From Chloroflexi bacterium HGW-Chloroflexi-3 (lineage in GTDB: Bacteria; Chloroflexota; Anaerolineae; Anaerolineales; Anaerolineaceae): 64,000 nt of DNA. Both the position numbers and the translations under genes were made by a program. Location: assembly GCA_002842045.1 (NCBI GenBank), contig PHBX01000011.1:210610-274609 (forward strand), read 5' to 3'. Numbering within the stretch: position 1 is the first letter of the stretch; the number at the start of each line of letters is the position of its first letter. The notes below the pieces were generated by a model that was not told the origin of the DNA, searched no databases, and saw only the letters and a program-made list of their open reading frames with translations. This document shows, in pieces, positions 9,037 to 18,437 of the stretch.

Positions 9037-10290
9037 ATGTGGAGGTTCCTCCGAAAATCCAAAAGGATTTTTCCAACTTTCCTGACTGCGCTGATTTTAG
9101 CGATCACTGTCTGGATTATTGCTGTTACAGCCAGTGATCCTGCAGAAAATCGAACATATCCACGTAATGTACCCATTGAAATTGTTGGGCAGGATACAAA
9201 TCTGGTAATGACCAGCGATTTACCGTCGAATGTGTCGATTGTTCTCAACACACCACAATCGGTATGGGATAAAATGATCAGCACTCAATCTCCGGTACGT
9301 GCGGTTTTAGACCTTTCGGGCCTGCAACCAGGAACCCATATCGTGGATCTTCAGATTCAGGTAAACATTCGACCGGTAAAAGTTGTTTCTTATTCCCCCA
9401 AAACCGTTTCTGTTACACTGGAAAGCCTTTCCAGCAAGGTAATCCCGTTATCTCTGGATATTCGTGGTGAACCAGCAATCGGGTATCAGGTTGAGGATCC
9501 TGTGGTAGATATAAGACAGATAACAGTTACTGGCCCAATCTCACAGGTTGATAGAGTGGCTGAAGTTAGAGCTACCCTGGACATAAACCTGGCGTATGAG
9601 GATATTTCCAGGGTGATCAATGTTGTAGCTTTGGATAAAAATGAAATGGTTATTAATGGTGTCACACTTACGCCCGATCGTGTCGATTTGTTTCTGGAAA
9701 TCAACCAGCGTTACGGTTATCGTAATGTGATTGTTTCTGTGACCATCGAGGGTCAGGTGGCAGATGGATACCGGCTGACCAATATTTCTGTAATTCCATT
9801 AGCCGTGACGGTTTATTCATCCAACCCTCAGATTGTTAACGATCTTCCGGGCTATGTGCAAACAATGCCATTGAATCTGGAGGGAATGAAAGATGATATT
9901 GATGTTTCCCTGCTTCTGGATTTACCAGAGGGTATTCTGGTGGTGGGTGATAACCGAACTGTTTTAGTGCGGGTTAGTATTGCTGCTGTTCAATCCAGTA
10001 TGCCGATTGCAAACCTACCAATTGAGATCATTGGATTGCCAGAAAATTTTCAGGCTATCCTTGCTCCTGAAATGATCACGATACTGATTTCAGGACCACT
10101 TCCTTTTCTGGATGGAATCAAACCAGAAGATATTCGGGTCTATCTTGACCTAACCGATTATGAAGTTGGAACATACCAATTGGAACCAGTGGTAGAATTA
10201 CCCTCCGAGGAAATTACGATGGAGAGTATCCAACCCGGATTAATCGATATTGAAGTAATCATAGCGCCAACACCCACACCGGGTGGATAA
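9037..10290 (+). CDS. YbbR-domain protein, CdaA regulator (CdaR-like)
   Basis: The 417-residue product has one N-terminal membrane anchor (about residues 12-32, FLTALILAITVWIIAVT) followed by repeated extracytoplasmic YbbR domains of about 80 residues; at least four units can be recognised by recurring xVPLxVxG- and VxVTGP-like edges (for example QITVTGPISQVDRV). It ends in a short proline/threonine stretch. In Firmicutes the corresponding protein, CdaR, binds and modulates CdaA. The immediate linkage to cdaA supports the same role here. No catalytic residues are expected. Confidence 0.85.
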   Translation: MWRFLRKSKRIFPTFLTALILAITVWIIAVTASDPAENRTYPRNVPIEIVGQDTNLVMTSDLPSNVSIVLNTPQSVWDKMISTQSPVRAVLDLSGLQPGTHIVDLQIQVNIRPVKVVSYSPKTVSVTLESLSSKVIPLSLDIRGEPAIGYQVEDPVVDIRQITVTGPISQVDRVAEVRATLDINLAYEDISRVINVVALDKNEMVINGVTLTPDRVDLFLEINQRYGYRNVIVSVTIEGQVADGYRLTNISVIPLAVTVYSSNPQIVNDLPGYVQTMPLNLEGMKDDIDVSLLLDLPEGILVVGDNRTVLVRVSIAAVQSSMPIANLPIEIIGLPENFQAILAPEMITILISGPLPFLDGIKPEDIRVYLDLTDYEVGTYQLEPVVELPSEEITMESIQPGLIDIEVIIAPTPTPGG

Positions 10291-10306
10291 ATGCGGAAAG
10301 TAAGTA

Positions 10307-11665
10307 ATGAATAAACCGATTGTTGCACTTGTCGGACGTCCTAATGTCGGTAAAAGTACTTTGTTTAATCGCCTGACCGGTGAGAGAAAAGCGATTGTTG
10401 ATGATATCCCAGGCACTACCCGTGACCGTTTGATGTCTGAAGCTGAATGGACAGGACGCCCATTTTATGTAATCGACACGGGAGGGATTGACCCATCTGT
10501 TGGTGGAAGAACACCTCTCTCGATTGGCTCTGCAAATTTTATTGAAGAGATCAAAGCTCAGGCTGAAATCGCGATTGAAGACGCAGATACGATCCTATTT
10601 GTAGTGGATGCCATTTCTGGTGTCACTCCTGCCGATCAGGAAGTGGCTGAGATCTTACGCCGAAAACAAAAGACCATCAACGGTGAACTCGTTCCACCCA
10701 TTTTGCTGGTTGCAAATAAAGCGGATAGTAAAACATTTCGTGAAGAAGTATATCAATTCTACGAGTTGGGAATGGGTGAACCTTTTGCAGTTTCTGCAGT
10801 GCATGGAACTGGAACCGGGGATTTACTGGATGCATTGGTGGCTACTTTTCCAGAAAACCTTGAAAAGGAAGAAGACGAATCTGTAAAAATTGCATTGGTG
10901 GGAAAACCTAATGTTGGTAAATCCAGTCTATTAAACCGTTTGATCGGTAAAGAAAGGATGATTGTTTCCTCCATACCAGGCACAACGCGCGATGCGATTG
11001 ATAGCAAAATGGAGATTGACGGATTGCCAATCACCTTAATTGATACTGCAGGGATTCGACGCCGTGGGAAGGTTGAACAAGGCGTGGAAAAATATTCAGT
11101 TCTGCGATCCATGCGTGCCATTGAAAGGGCGGATGTGGCACTGTTATTGATTGATGCAATTGAAGGCATTACTGCCCAGGATGCTCATATTGCTGGATAT
11201 ATCCTGGAAGCAAGAAAAAGTTGTGTGGTGGTGGTCAACAAATGGGATGCAATTGAGAAGGACACTTATACCATGGTGGCATTTACCGAACAAATTCGTA
11301 AAGATCTGAATTTTATGGATTATGTGCCCTTACTTTTTATTTCAGCGAAAACCGGGCAACGTGTAGAACAGGTAATGCCAATGGCATTGAAAGTTCAGGA
11401 AGAACGTCTTGCCAGAATGACAACATCTGCTTTGAACAGGATTATCCAACATGTTCAGGATATGCACACACCATCCAGAGCAGGGCGGGTATTCAAAATG
11501 TATTATGGTACCCAGGTGCGTTCAGATCCACCGACCTTCATGATTTACTGCAATGAACCCAAGTTGGCTCACTTCACATTTATTCGGTTTATTGAAAATA
11601 CCATTCGTGAAGAGTATCCATTTACCGGGACACCCATTTTTATTGTTTTTAAGAAACGGTCATAA
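10307..11665 (+). CDS. der: Ribosome assembly GTPase Der (EngA)
   Basis: The 452-residue protein contains two tandem GTPase domains, the unique feature of Der. The first P-loop is GRPNVGKSTLFN (residues 9-20) and the second GKPNVGKSSLLN (about residue 202); each has DTGG/DTAG and NKAD/NKWD motifs. A C-terminal KH-like domain (about 365-450) completes the family architecture, and the length is typical. Der acts in maturation of the 50S ribosomal subunit. It follows the YbbR gene after 16 bases and probably ends this transcription unit or shares it with the small membrane gene downstream. Confidence 0.95.
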   Translation: MNKPIVALVGRPNVGKSTLFNRLTGERKAIVDDIPGTTRDRLMSEAEWTGRPFYVIDTGGIDPSVGGRTPLSIGSANFIEEIKAQAEIAIEDADTILFVVDAISGVTPADQEVAEILRRKQKTINGELVPPILLVANKADSKTFREEVYQFYELGMGEPFAVSAVHGTGTGDLLDALVATFPENLEKEEDESVKIALVGKPNVGKSSLLNRLIGKERMIVSSIPGTTRDAIDSKMEIDGLPITLIDTAGIRRRGKVEQGVEKYSVLRSMRAIERADVALLLIDAIEGITAQDAHIAGYILEARKSCVVVVNKWDAIEKDTYTMVAFTEQIRKDLNFMDYVPLLFISAKTGQRVEQVMPMALKVQEERLARMTTSALNRIIQHVQDMHTPSRAGRVFKMYYGTQVRSDPPTFMIYCNEPKLAHFTFIRFIENTIREEYPFTGTPIFIVFKKRS

Positions 11666-11700
11666 TTTGTCTGGCTCAAGATCAAATTGATTGAGTACAC

Positions 11701-11928
11701 ATGTCACGTGATTTAAAGAAGTATGCATCTCAAACCAATGTACAATTGATCATTGGGGGCTTTGGGCTGTTATTTGTTGTGGGTCTGGGATTAATTGCCA
11801 TTTTTTACGGAACCGGAGCCGCTTTAGTTGGTTTGCTGTGCTTAATAGGCGGATTAGTCCCAATCGGTTTGGTTGCACTATTTTTATTTGGGTTGGATAT
11901 TTTCGTTAAAAAAATCAATAAAGATTAG
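11701..11928 (+). CDS. Small two-helix membrane protein, unknown
   Basis: This 75-residue protein has two predicted transmembrane segments (about residues 18-40 and 44-66) rich in glycine, with a charged N-terminus and a lysine-rich C-terminal tail (KKINKD). I do not recognise a family. It starts 35 bases after der on the same strand, so co-transcription is possible. The downstream gene is on the other strand. Confidence 0.6.
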   Translation: MSRDLKKYASQTNVQLIIGGFGLLFVVGLGLIAIFYGTGAALVGLLCLIGGLVPIGLVALFLFGLDIFVKKINKD

Positions 11929-11954
11929 GAATCAATTCCAACCAGTCGAATGAT

Positions 11955-12245
11955 TTATCCACCAGAAATTCCAGGAAGTAAGGTAATGACATCATCCTGA
12001 GTCAAGGGAGATTCGTCATTCTCATGGATCAGAACATCATTGATCATGATTCTTAAAAAGGGCTGAGATTCCGGTATTTGATGCAATAAATCACGATAAG
12101 CTGGAGGATTGATTTCTTCCAGCTTATCTAATAATTCTTTTAGTGAATATCCTTCAGGTGCGTCAACAACAATTAAACGTGCACCAGCATACTTTTCCAA
12201 AATACCGAAGAAACGAACCTTTACTGTAATATGCCTGGGATCCAT
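11955..12245 (-). CDS. MoaD/ThiS-like sulfur carrier protein
   Basis: The product (96 residues from the ATG at 12245; an alternative TTG start lies at 12278) has the beta-grasp fold pattern of MoaD: VKVRFFGILEKYAGARL at the N-terminus and a C-terminal Gly-Gly (LLPGISGG) that is adenylated and thiocarboxylated in this family. MoaD donates sulfur for molybdopterin dithiolene formation. It ends a minus-strand block encoding a molybdopterin hydroxylase and an aldehyde ferredoxin oxidoreductase, both of which need that cofactor, so the context supports a role in tungsto/molybdopterin supply. Its start overlaps or abuts the stop of the upstream gene. Confidence 0.8.
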   Translation of the reverse strand: MDPRHITVKVRFFGILEKYAGARLIVVDAPEGYSLKELLDKLEEINPPAYRDLLHQIPESQPFLRIMINDVLIHENDESPLTQDDVITLLPGISGG

Positions 12246-12250
12246 CTTAA

Positions 12251-14587
12251 TTATGTGATCTTGAGAGCCACTTTGCAACTAAAGGGGGAACCTTTTTTGG
12301 TGAGTTCCTTACCCAGCATCACTCGTTCAAGATTGGCTGGCAGCTTGCGGATTCTTCTTCCCGTGGCATTGGCGATTGCATTTAAAATGGCAGGAGCAGT
12401 GGGTACCATCGCAGGCTCAGCGATATTCTTAGCGCCAAATGGTCCGGCAGAGAAAGATGCTTCCACGAATCCACCCTGAATCTCAGGCATATCCATTGCG
12501 GTTGGAATGAGATAGGTATCAAAGTTAATGGATTGTGCGTAGCCATTCTGGTAATCCAGATCTTCATACAGTCCATATCCTAGACCGTGAGAAATACCGC
12601 CATACAATTGACCGTAAGCACCCTGTGGAAAAATCACTTTTCCAATATCATGAACAGCCCAAATGTTGATGACATCAGTATGGCCGGTTTTCAGATCTAC
12701 CTCGACCTCTGCAACCTGTGCGCCGAAATGATAGGCAAAATAAGGTGTGCCGGTACCTTTTTCTTCATCCCAGTGAATTTGTGGGGCAGACCATCTGCCA
12801 AATGCCGAAAGCACCAATCCCATTTCACGGGCATGCTTCACGACGATATCCCAGGAAACCGGTTCTTTGCTGGGGCCGATATAATCCTCGCTAACTCGAT
12901 GAACCTGATAAACATCACACTTTAATAAATCTGCAGCTGCCCAATCCAGGTTCTGAAGCAGATTTTGCGCAGCAACCCGCACAGAGTTGCCTGCCAGAAT
13001 TGTGGTACGGCTGGCGACAGTCGGGCCACTGTCTTTAGCGGTATTGGTATCTGGATTGTGGACTTTGATACGTTCTGGTTGAATACCTAAAATCTCTGCA
13101 GCAATCAAGGTGTAGACAGTGCGAGCACCGGTGCCATAATCTGTTAATCCGGATGTCAGGGTGACCTGGTTATCCGCATGGATCTCAATTGTGGCTGTTG
13201 CCTCATCCAATCCCTCAGCACCCAAAGAAGTGCCATGGAACAGTGCTGAGACGCCAACCCCGCGCCGTTTTTCGGAGGAAGGTGACTGGTTGGCGAATTC
13301 TTTGCGTTTGCGATCCCAATCGCTCATTTTGCGAACAGCCAGGAGACAATCGCTCAAACCCACGGATTCAGAAAGCAGTTGCCCATGGGGGGTAACATCA
13401 CCCACCTTGAGACAATTTTTCAAACGAAATTCGAGCGGATCCATTTTCAAAGCATCGGCCATTTCGTCAATCGCCTGTTCTATTCCGGAACAGACTTCGG
13501 TGTTGCCAAACCCACGGTAAGCACCAGCATATCCGGTGTTGGTATAGACTGTATCAATATCGACCGTGCAGTCTTCATAGCGATACGCACCCATGGCATG
13601 AATGCTGGCTCGCCAGCTGGTGAACGGGCTTTGGGAAGAATAAGCACCAGAGTCATACAGGCTTCTGAATTCACAGGCTCGCAATGTGCCATCCTGATCA
13701 GCACCCAGTTTGATGTTCATACGCATGGATCCCCGTTTGTAGCTGGCGATGATACTTTCCTCGCGTGAGAATGTCATTCGCACGGGTCTCTTGGCTTTCA
13801 ATGCCAGGGCAGCTACCTGACCGGCAGTCTGGTAATTCAGGTCATCTTTTCCACCAAATGAACCCCCAACCGGAGGGACAATCACACGGACACGATCCGC
13901 TGGTAACCCTAAAACTTTGCAGAGATCATTTCGGGGGATGAATGGGCTCTGGCAGGATAGATAAACCACCACACCACCTTCCGGGGTGGGAATGGCTAAC
14001 CCACCTTCCGTTTCCAGGTAGGCATGTTCCTGCATCACCGTTTCATAATTTTGGTCGACTACGACATCACATTGTGGCAGTTTTTCTTGTGGATTTCCTT
14101 TATAGACGGGATAATGTCCAATGTAATTAGGGTGTTTGCCATCCGATCTGTCTGGACCAATTTGTGGTGCATCCGGATCAAGGGCATGAGCCATATCAAA
14201 CACTGCTGGAAGCGGTTCCATCTCACAGATGATGGCATTAACACCTTCCAGAGCTGCTTCTGGCGTTTCTGCAGCCACAGACGCGATTCCTTCACCCACA
14301 TAACGAACTTTCTCGTAGGCAAGCATATACATATCCGATATGGGAAAGCCAAAATTACTATGATTCACAAAATCAGCACTGGTGACTACTGCCACCACGC
14401 CAGGTACTTTCAATGCCGGGGAAGTATCCAATTTGACAATGCGGGCATGCGGAAGTTCACTGCGCAGGGTGCGAGCGTACAACATGCCAGGAAGAGACAT
14501 ATCACCAACATATTTGGTTTTGCCCATCACTTTATCCAATGCATCGACACGTTGAGCAGGATGTCCAACAAATTTTAGATTTGTCAT
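12251..14587 (-). CDS. Xanthine dehydrogenase-family molybdopterin-binding subunit
   Basis: The ~778-residue protein is a molybdopterin hydroxylase large subunit. It begins FVGHPAQRVDALDKVMGKTK, has the GAYRGFGNTEV segment typical of xanthine/aldehyde dehydrogenases (not the CO dehydrogenase AYxCSFR loop), and ends with GAKNIAEPAMVP containing the conserved catalytic glutamate. I chose the ATG at 14587 because the family homology begins there; upstream codons overlap the 2Fe-2S gene. With the small and FAD subunits it forms a cytoplasmic enzyme that hydroxylates purines, aldehydes or related substrates. The actual substrate is not determined by sequence. Confidence 0.88.
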   Translation of the reverse strand: MTNLKFVGHPAQRVDALDKVMGKTKYVGDMSLPGMLYARTLRSELPHARIVKLDTSPALKVPGVVAVVTSADFVNHSNFGFPISDMYMLAYEKVRYVGEGIASVAAETPEAALEGVNAIICEMEPLPAVFDMAHALDPDAPQIGPDRSDGKHPNYIGHYPVYKGNPQEKLPQCDVVVDQNYETVMQEHAYLETEGGLAIPTPEGGVVVYLSCQSPFIPRNDLCKVLGLPADRVRVIVPPVGGSFGGKDDLNYQTAGQVAALALKAKRPVRMTFSREESIIASYKRGSMRMNIKLGADQDGTLRACEFRSLYDSGAYSSQSPFTSWRASIHAMGAYRYEDCTVDIDTVYTNTGYAGAYRGFGNTEVCSGIEQAIDEMADALKMDPLEFRLKNCLKVGDVTPHGQLLSESVGLSDCLLAVRKMSDWDRKRKEFANQSPSSEKRRGVGVSALFHGTSLGAEGLDEATATIEIHADNQVTLTSGLTDYGTGARTVYTLIAAEILGIQPERIKVHNPDTNTAKDSGPTVASRTTILAGNSVRVAAQNLLQNLDWAAADLLKCDVYQVHRVSEDYIGPSKEPVSWDIVVKHAREMGLVLSAFGRWSAPQIHWDEEKGTGTPYFAYHFGAQVAEVEVDLKTGHTDVINIWAVHDIGKVIFPQGAYGQLYGGISHGLGYGLYEDLDYQNGYAQSINFDTYLIPTAMDMPEIQGGFVEASFSAGPFGAKNIAEPAMVPTAPAILNAIANATGRRIRKLPANLERVMLGKELTKKGSPFSCKVALKIT

Positions 14588-14592
14588 TGAGA

Positions 14593-15087
14593 TTAATTCT
14601 CCCTTTTTTCTGGATGAGGTTTTTCTGCACGACCTTTGGCTGTGGTTTCGATCGCATCCACTATTTGCATATAACCGGTGCAGCGGCATAGATTGCCTGC
14701 CAATGCTTCTCTGATTTCAAGACGAGAAGGTTCGGATTTGATCGCCAGAAGTGCTTCTCCAGCGATCACCATACCAGGGATACAAAATCCACATTGCACA
14801 GCACCTTTTTCAATGAAGTTTCGCTGCAAATCATTGGGTCCGCCGTCTTCAGCATGAATACCTTCGATGGTAACTACGTCGCGTCCCATAACAGATGGAG
14901 CAGCCACCAGGCAGCTATTCGCCAGTTCTCCATCCAGCAGGACAGAACAGGCACCACACTCACCAACTTCACAGGCTTCTTTTGTGCCGGTTAGTTTAAA
15001 ATGATCCCGCAGTAAAGCTAGTAGAGTAATATCTGCCGGCGCATCCACCGAGACAGGATTATGATTCAAAATGAAATTAATTAACAT
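14593..15087 (-). CDS. 2Fe-2S subunit of xanthine dehydrogenase-family enzyme
   Basis: The ~164-residue protein holds two 2Fe-2S clusters. The plant-type ferredoxin motif is CEVGECGACSVLLDG (about residues 40-54) and the C-terminal helical cluster uses CGFCIPGM and CRCTGY. The length matches CoxS/XdhC-type subunits. I use the ATG at 15087, preceded by GGAGG; it overlaps the end of the FAD-subunit gene by 11 bases, a sign of translational coupling. It passes electrons from the molybdopterin site to FAD. The stop lies five bases before the large-subunit start. Confidence 0.9.
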   Translation of the reverse strand: MLINFILNHNPVSVDAPADITLLALLRDHFKLTGTKEACEVGECGACSVLLDGELANSCLVAAPSVMGRDVVTIEGIHAEDGGPNDLQRNFIEKGAVQCGFCIPGMVIAGEALLAIKSEPSRLEIREALAGNLCRCTGYMQIVDAIETTAKGRAEKPHPEKREN

Positions 15088-15961
15088 GATGCCCATCCTC
15101 CAGAAAAATTTTCGTGAGCGATCTTTCAGCAATCGCTTTCAGGGTTATTTCCTTATACTCTGTTGACCAGCGCCTACCGGTGCTTTGGATCATATCTGCA
15201 ACCAGTTGTTCCGATGCTGCAGTAATGCTTTCTTTATTTGGTTTTTTCCCCAATAAAACAGCTTCCACTTGAGGAAAACGAACAGGAGTTGCCACAGCAG
15301 CGCCAGGACAGACACGAATGTAATCAACCATTCCAGCTGGATTTACAGCTCCAATGACAGCGATGCTTAACCGAGAAATGGATTGAGCTTTACGGCGACC
15401 TATCTTAATGAAACAACTTTTGGCATTTTTGGGAGGAACTTGGAAGGTGAAATGGGTTAGTAATTCTCCCGTTTCGATTTGCGTTTCATGTGGTCCTTTA
15501 ACCAGATTCTCCACTTTAACCTGTCGTTGACCTTTCGGAGAACAGAGATGAGCAACAGCTTCAAGACATACCAGTGAAGGAAGTGAATCAGCGCAGGCGG
15601 CTGCATTGGATACATTACCGCCAAATGTCCCACAATTTCGGACGGCTGGTCCGCCGATTGTTTTGCAGGCTTCCACAAGAAATGGTGCAACTTTCAGCAG
15701 GATGGGATTTTTAATCGCATGTGAAAATGTTACTGCAGCACCGAATTTGACCTGATCCTTATCTAATGACACCTTGTTCAATTCAGGAATTCGGCGGATA
15801 TCCACTAGCCGATCAAACCAGACCGGGTTCACTCTTATTGCGACATAAATATCGGTACCCCCCGCCAGTGGAATACTGCGAATCCCAGATTCATTCAATA
15901 ATTCCACAGCGTGATCCAACGATTTTGCCAGTACATAATCATATTTTGCCATCCAATACAT
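15077..15961 (-). CDS. FAD-binding subunit of xanthine dehydrogenase-family enzyme
   Basis: The 294-residue protein is a CoxM/XdhB-type flavoprotein. The FAD pyrophosphate motif is seen as IPLAGGTDIYV (about residues 33-43) and GGPAVRNCGTFGGNVSNAAACAD (given here in part: TIGGPAVRNCGTFGGN, about residues 110-125). It transfers electrons from the 2Fe-2S subunit to an external acceptor. It is the first gene of the three-subunit set and overlaps the next gene. The gene order FAD, 2Fe-2S, Mo subunit is the usual one. The AOR gene lies 41 bases upstream on the same strand. Confidence 0.9.
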   Translation of the reverse strand: MYWMAKYDYVLAKSLDHAVELLNESGIRSIPLAGGTDIYVAIRVNPVWFDRLVDIRRIPELNKVSLDKDQVKFGAAVTFSHAIKNPILLKVAPFLVEACKTIGGPAVRNCGTFGGNVSNAAACADSLPSLVCLEAVAHLCSPKGQRQVKVENLVKGPHETQIETGELLTHFTFQVPPKNAKSCFIKIGRRKAQSISRLSIAVIGAVNPAGMVDYIRVCPGAAVATPVRFPQVEAVLLGKKPNKESITAASEQLVADMIQSTGRRWSTEYKEITLKAIAERSLTKIFLEDGHHVN

Positions 15962-16002
15962 CCATTCTTTCGTTTAAATTTTCAAGCGAATGAAATCATC
16001 CA

Positions 16003-17904
16003 TTAACTGGTTATTCTTTCATCTTCTTGTAATATTCCCAATTCCAATAACTTTTCTGGTGTTGGTTTTCCCTGTTGATCCCAATTTCGTAGCAAGTAAT
16101 ATCGATCCAGCATGGCATCCAAATCCTGAATGATAGCAGATCCAATTTGCTTGCCCAGGGTTGTCTTTCCCGTTTCTGGATCTCTTTCATTGGTAAAAAT
16201 TGGCATTACCTCTGTAGTGAACCGCTTGGGTAAGTTATCATCTTTCCGGTCAAAGCCTTCACGAATATTGAAAAGTCGTTCCAGGTTCACAATCCTCTCA
16301 CCAATTTTCAATAGTGATTTATCGTCGAGGTCGTATCCCAGAATCTTTAAACCAGGCAAGAAATCAGATGGTAAGAGGCTGTATTCCTCGGTGGTGGTGA
16401 ATTTGCAGACACCAAAAGCGTCTGATAAAGCACAGAAATGCTCACCATAAATTAACATGTCTGCTTTATATTTTTCGTTATAAGTTTCCATCAATTCATC
16501 AATAATTTCTGCCGGGAAAATCTTTTTGGCGGTTTCAAAGTTACCTCCCAGATCAATGGCGGGTAAACCGTATAGGTGATCTGCTCCTCGATTTGCCACC
16601 GCATGTCCCAACCCAAAACCTTTCGAAACTCTGGGTTCCTGCTCTGGGATTTCAAGGCCCTTTACATGCATGGCATAGGCATCAGCGCCATGGCCAATTT
16701 TTTCAGCAGCACGTTTGGTACCTTCTGCCAGCAGATCACCGATTCCTTTGCGATAGGAAATACTCTTCATCAAACCAAGAATGGTGCAGGAATCACCCCA
16801 TTCCAGGCTAAAGTCAGCATCCGAGAGAATCCCTTTTTCATGACATTCCATCGCGAATCCAATCACCTTACCGGTTGAAATCGTATCCAGTCCCAGTTCA
16901 TTACAGAGATAATTGCCTTCAATGATGACATCGACATCATCATTCCAGACTACAGGCCCCAATGCATCGGTGGTCTCATATTCTGGACCTTCAGTATGAA
17001 TGAGACCTTCGGAACCCTGCCCAACCGATTCACAGGAGCATTGCACCGGACAGAAACCGCACCCCATACGTTTGGTACGATATTCCTTCAAGGCGGTTCC
17101 ATCCACCTTGTCGATGAAAGGTACCTGCCCTAATTGATGGTTCTTGGCGGGGAGATCACCACTGATGTTTTTAATACGCATCAGAAAAACAGTACCGGTA
17201 TCGATCAATCCCTGCATTTTGGGGTCTTTGCGCAGGTGTTGGTTCAGGCGTTTAATCTCTTCATGCAGTTTTGCGCTGCTCTGTCCTTTTGATGATGCTT
17301 TGACATGAACGGCCTTCAGGTTTTTGGACCCCATCACAGCCCCTGGTCCCCCACGAGCAGCAGCGCGGCCATAATCATTAATGATAGAGGCGATCCGGAC
17401 CAGGTTTTCTCCCGCAGGGCCAATACAGGATACGCGACCATTCGCGCCAGTTGGGGTACCTGCACCTAATAAAATATCCTGCACTTCTCCGGTGCGTTTT
17501 CCCCAGAGATGCTCAGCATTTTCCAGGGAAATGGATTCATCGGTGATCTTGAGATAAACAGGTGTGGAGGAAATCCCCGAGAAAACCAGGGCGTCGTAGC
17601 CTGCTATGGCAAGCTCAGGACCAAATCCACCACCAGAATTGGCGTATCCATATCCATCGGTAGCCGGGGATTTGAAAGTTACATGATAGCGAGAAGCAGA
17701 TGGCCAGGGAGTACCACTGAATAATCCATTCGTAAAAATTAAATAATTTTCCGGTCCAAATGGATCAACCCCGGGTCGCACAAGGTCATATAAATATTTA
17801 GCTCCTAATCCACGGCCCCCCAAATATTGCTGGAGCAGTTCCGGATCTGTTTCTTCCACCCGGATTACACCGGTCGACAGATTTATCCATGCAGTTTTAG
17901 CCAT
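16003..17904 (-). CDS. Aldehyde:ferredoxin oxidoreductase (tungsten enzyme)
   Basis: The 633-residue protein matches the AOR family in length and motifs. The N-terminal pterin-binding domain has YLGGRGLGAKYLYDLV and GPGAVMGSKNLKAV; the 4Fe-4S ligands are in GCGFCPVQCSCE (about residues 277-288), with a later cysteine in FGVCKF (about 495). AOR oxidises aldehydes to carboxylic acids and reduces ferredoxin, using tungsten bis-pterin in the cytoplasm of strict anaerobes. Its place at the head of a block with a molybdopterin hydroxylase and MoaD suggests shared cofactor supply and perhaps a joint aldehyde/heterocycle pathway, which is inference. The start ATG at 17904 has a weak upstream Shine-Dalgarno. 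Confidence 0.92.
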   Translation of the reverse strand: MAKTAWINLSTGVIRVEETDPELLQQYLGGRGLGAKYLYDLVRPGVDPFGPENYLIFTNGLFSGTPWPSASRYHVTFKSPATDGYGYANSGGGFGPELAIAGYDALVFSGISSTPVYLKITDESISLENAEHLWGKRTGEVQDILLGAGTPTGANGRVSCIGPAGENLVRIASIINDYGRAAARGGPGAVMGSKNLKAVHVKASSKGQSSAKLHEEIKRLNQHLRKDPKMQGLIDTGTVFLMRIKNISGDLPAKNHQLGQVPFIDKVDGTALKEYRTKRMGCGFCPVQCSCESVGQGSEGLIHTEGPEYETTDALGPVVWNDDVDVIIEGNYLCNELGLDTISTGKVIGFAMECHEKGILSDADFSLEWGDSCTILGLMKSISYRKGIGDLLAEGTKRAAEKIGHGADAYAMHVKGLEIPEQEPRVSKGFGLGHAVANRGADHLYGLPAIDLGGNFETAKKIFPAEIIDELMETYNEKYKADMLIYGEHFCALSDAFGVCKFTTTEEYSLLPSDFLPGLKILGYDLDDKSLLKIGERIVNLERLFNIREGFDRKDDNLPKRFTTEVMPIFTNERDPETGKTTLGKQIGSAIIQDLDAMLDRYYLLRNWDQQGKPTPEKLLELGILQEDERITS

Positions 17905-18226
17905 TTTTTCCTCAATTGATCGTGATTGACGATCACCGATTTTAAAGTGATTCTCGTGAATGAAGTGTCTGATTATGAACCACTTTTGATTATAAAAGAT
18001 GAAATCAGGATACCATTGATAAAGTGGAGATTGTAGAAAAAATATATTTTCTATTTACGATTCTACAAAATCCTGTTCATCTGTCAAGTGACATTTAACT
18101 TAAATACAGTCACAAAGTACAAAAAAGATTGATTGAAGAAAATCCATAAAAAGGGATAATATACAGGGTTTATCTTCTGAATGTGGTTGAGGGGGTTGAT
18201 AATTCTTTGGCTGATAATTCTTTAGC
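17905..18226. other. Intergenic stretch upstream of AOR and tRNA-fMet
   Basis: About 320 AT-rich bases hold the divergent AOR promoter region. A short direct repeat, GATAATTCTTT, occurs twice at about 18198-18223 just before the tRNA promoter. An apparent minus-strand reading frame across this region and the tRNA is an artefact of the tRNA complement. I see no gene here. Confidence 0.5.
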
Positions 18227-18255
18227 TTGACGGATCAGGCAAGGTGGGGTAAAAT
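18227..18255 (+). promoter_or_regulatory. Promoter of tRNA-fMet
   Basis: TTGACG (18227-18232) and TAAAAT (18250-18255) are separated by exactly 17 bases and lie 21 bases before the tRNA. This is a near-consensus housekeeping promoter. Confidence 0.75.
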
Positions 18256-18275
18256 TCTCATCGTTCAATAAACGA

Positions 18276-18347
<72 letters not shown>

Positions 18348-18356
18348 CTGAGAGAG

Positions 18357-18385
18357 AACCAGAGTACTATGTACTCTGGTTTTTC
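18357..18385 (+). terminator. Intrinsic terminator after tRNA-fMet
   Basis: AACCAGAGTAC and GTACTCTGGTT form a perfect 11-bp stem with a TAT loop, followed by TTTC. It lies 10 bases after the tRNA and separates it from the integrase gene. Confidence 0.8.
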
Positions 18386-18437
18386 GTTAACCCGGCGTAC
18401 TGCGGTTGAGATTTTCTCATAAACGGAGGATTTTTCA

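Noticed and set aside
13161..14578. Several long plus-strand frames opposite the molybdopterin subunit
   Set aside because: Antisense shadows of a well-conserved gene, without ribosome sites or domains.
12251..14587. CO dehydrogenase large subunit
   Set aside because: The active-site loop reads GAYRGFG rather than the AYxCSFR of CO dehydrogenases.
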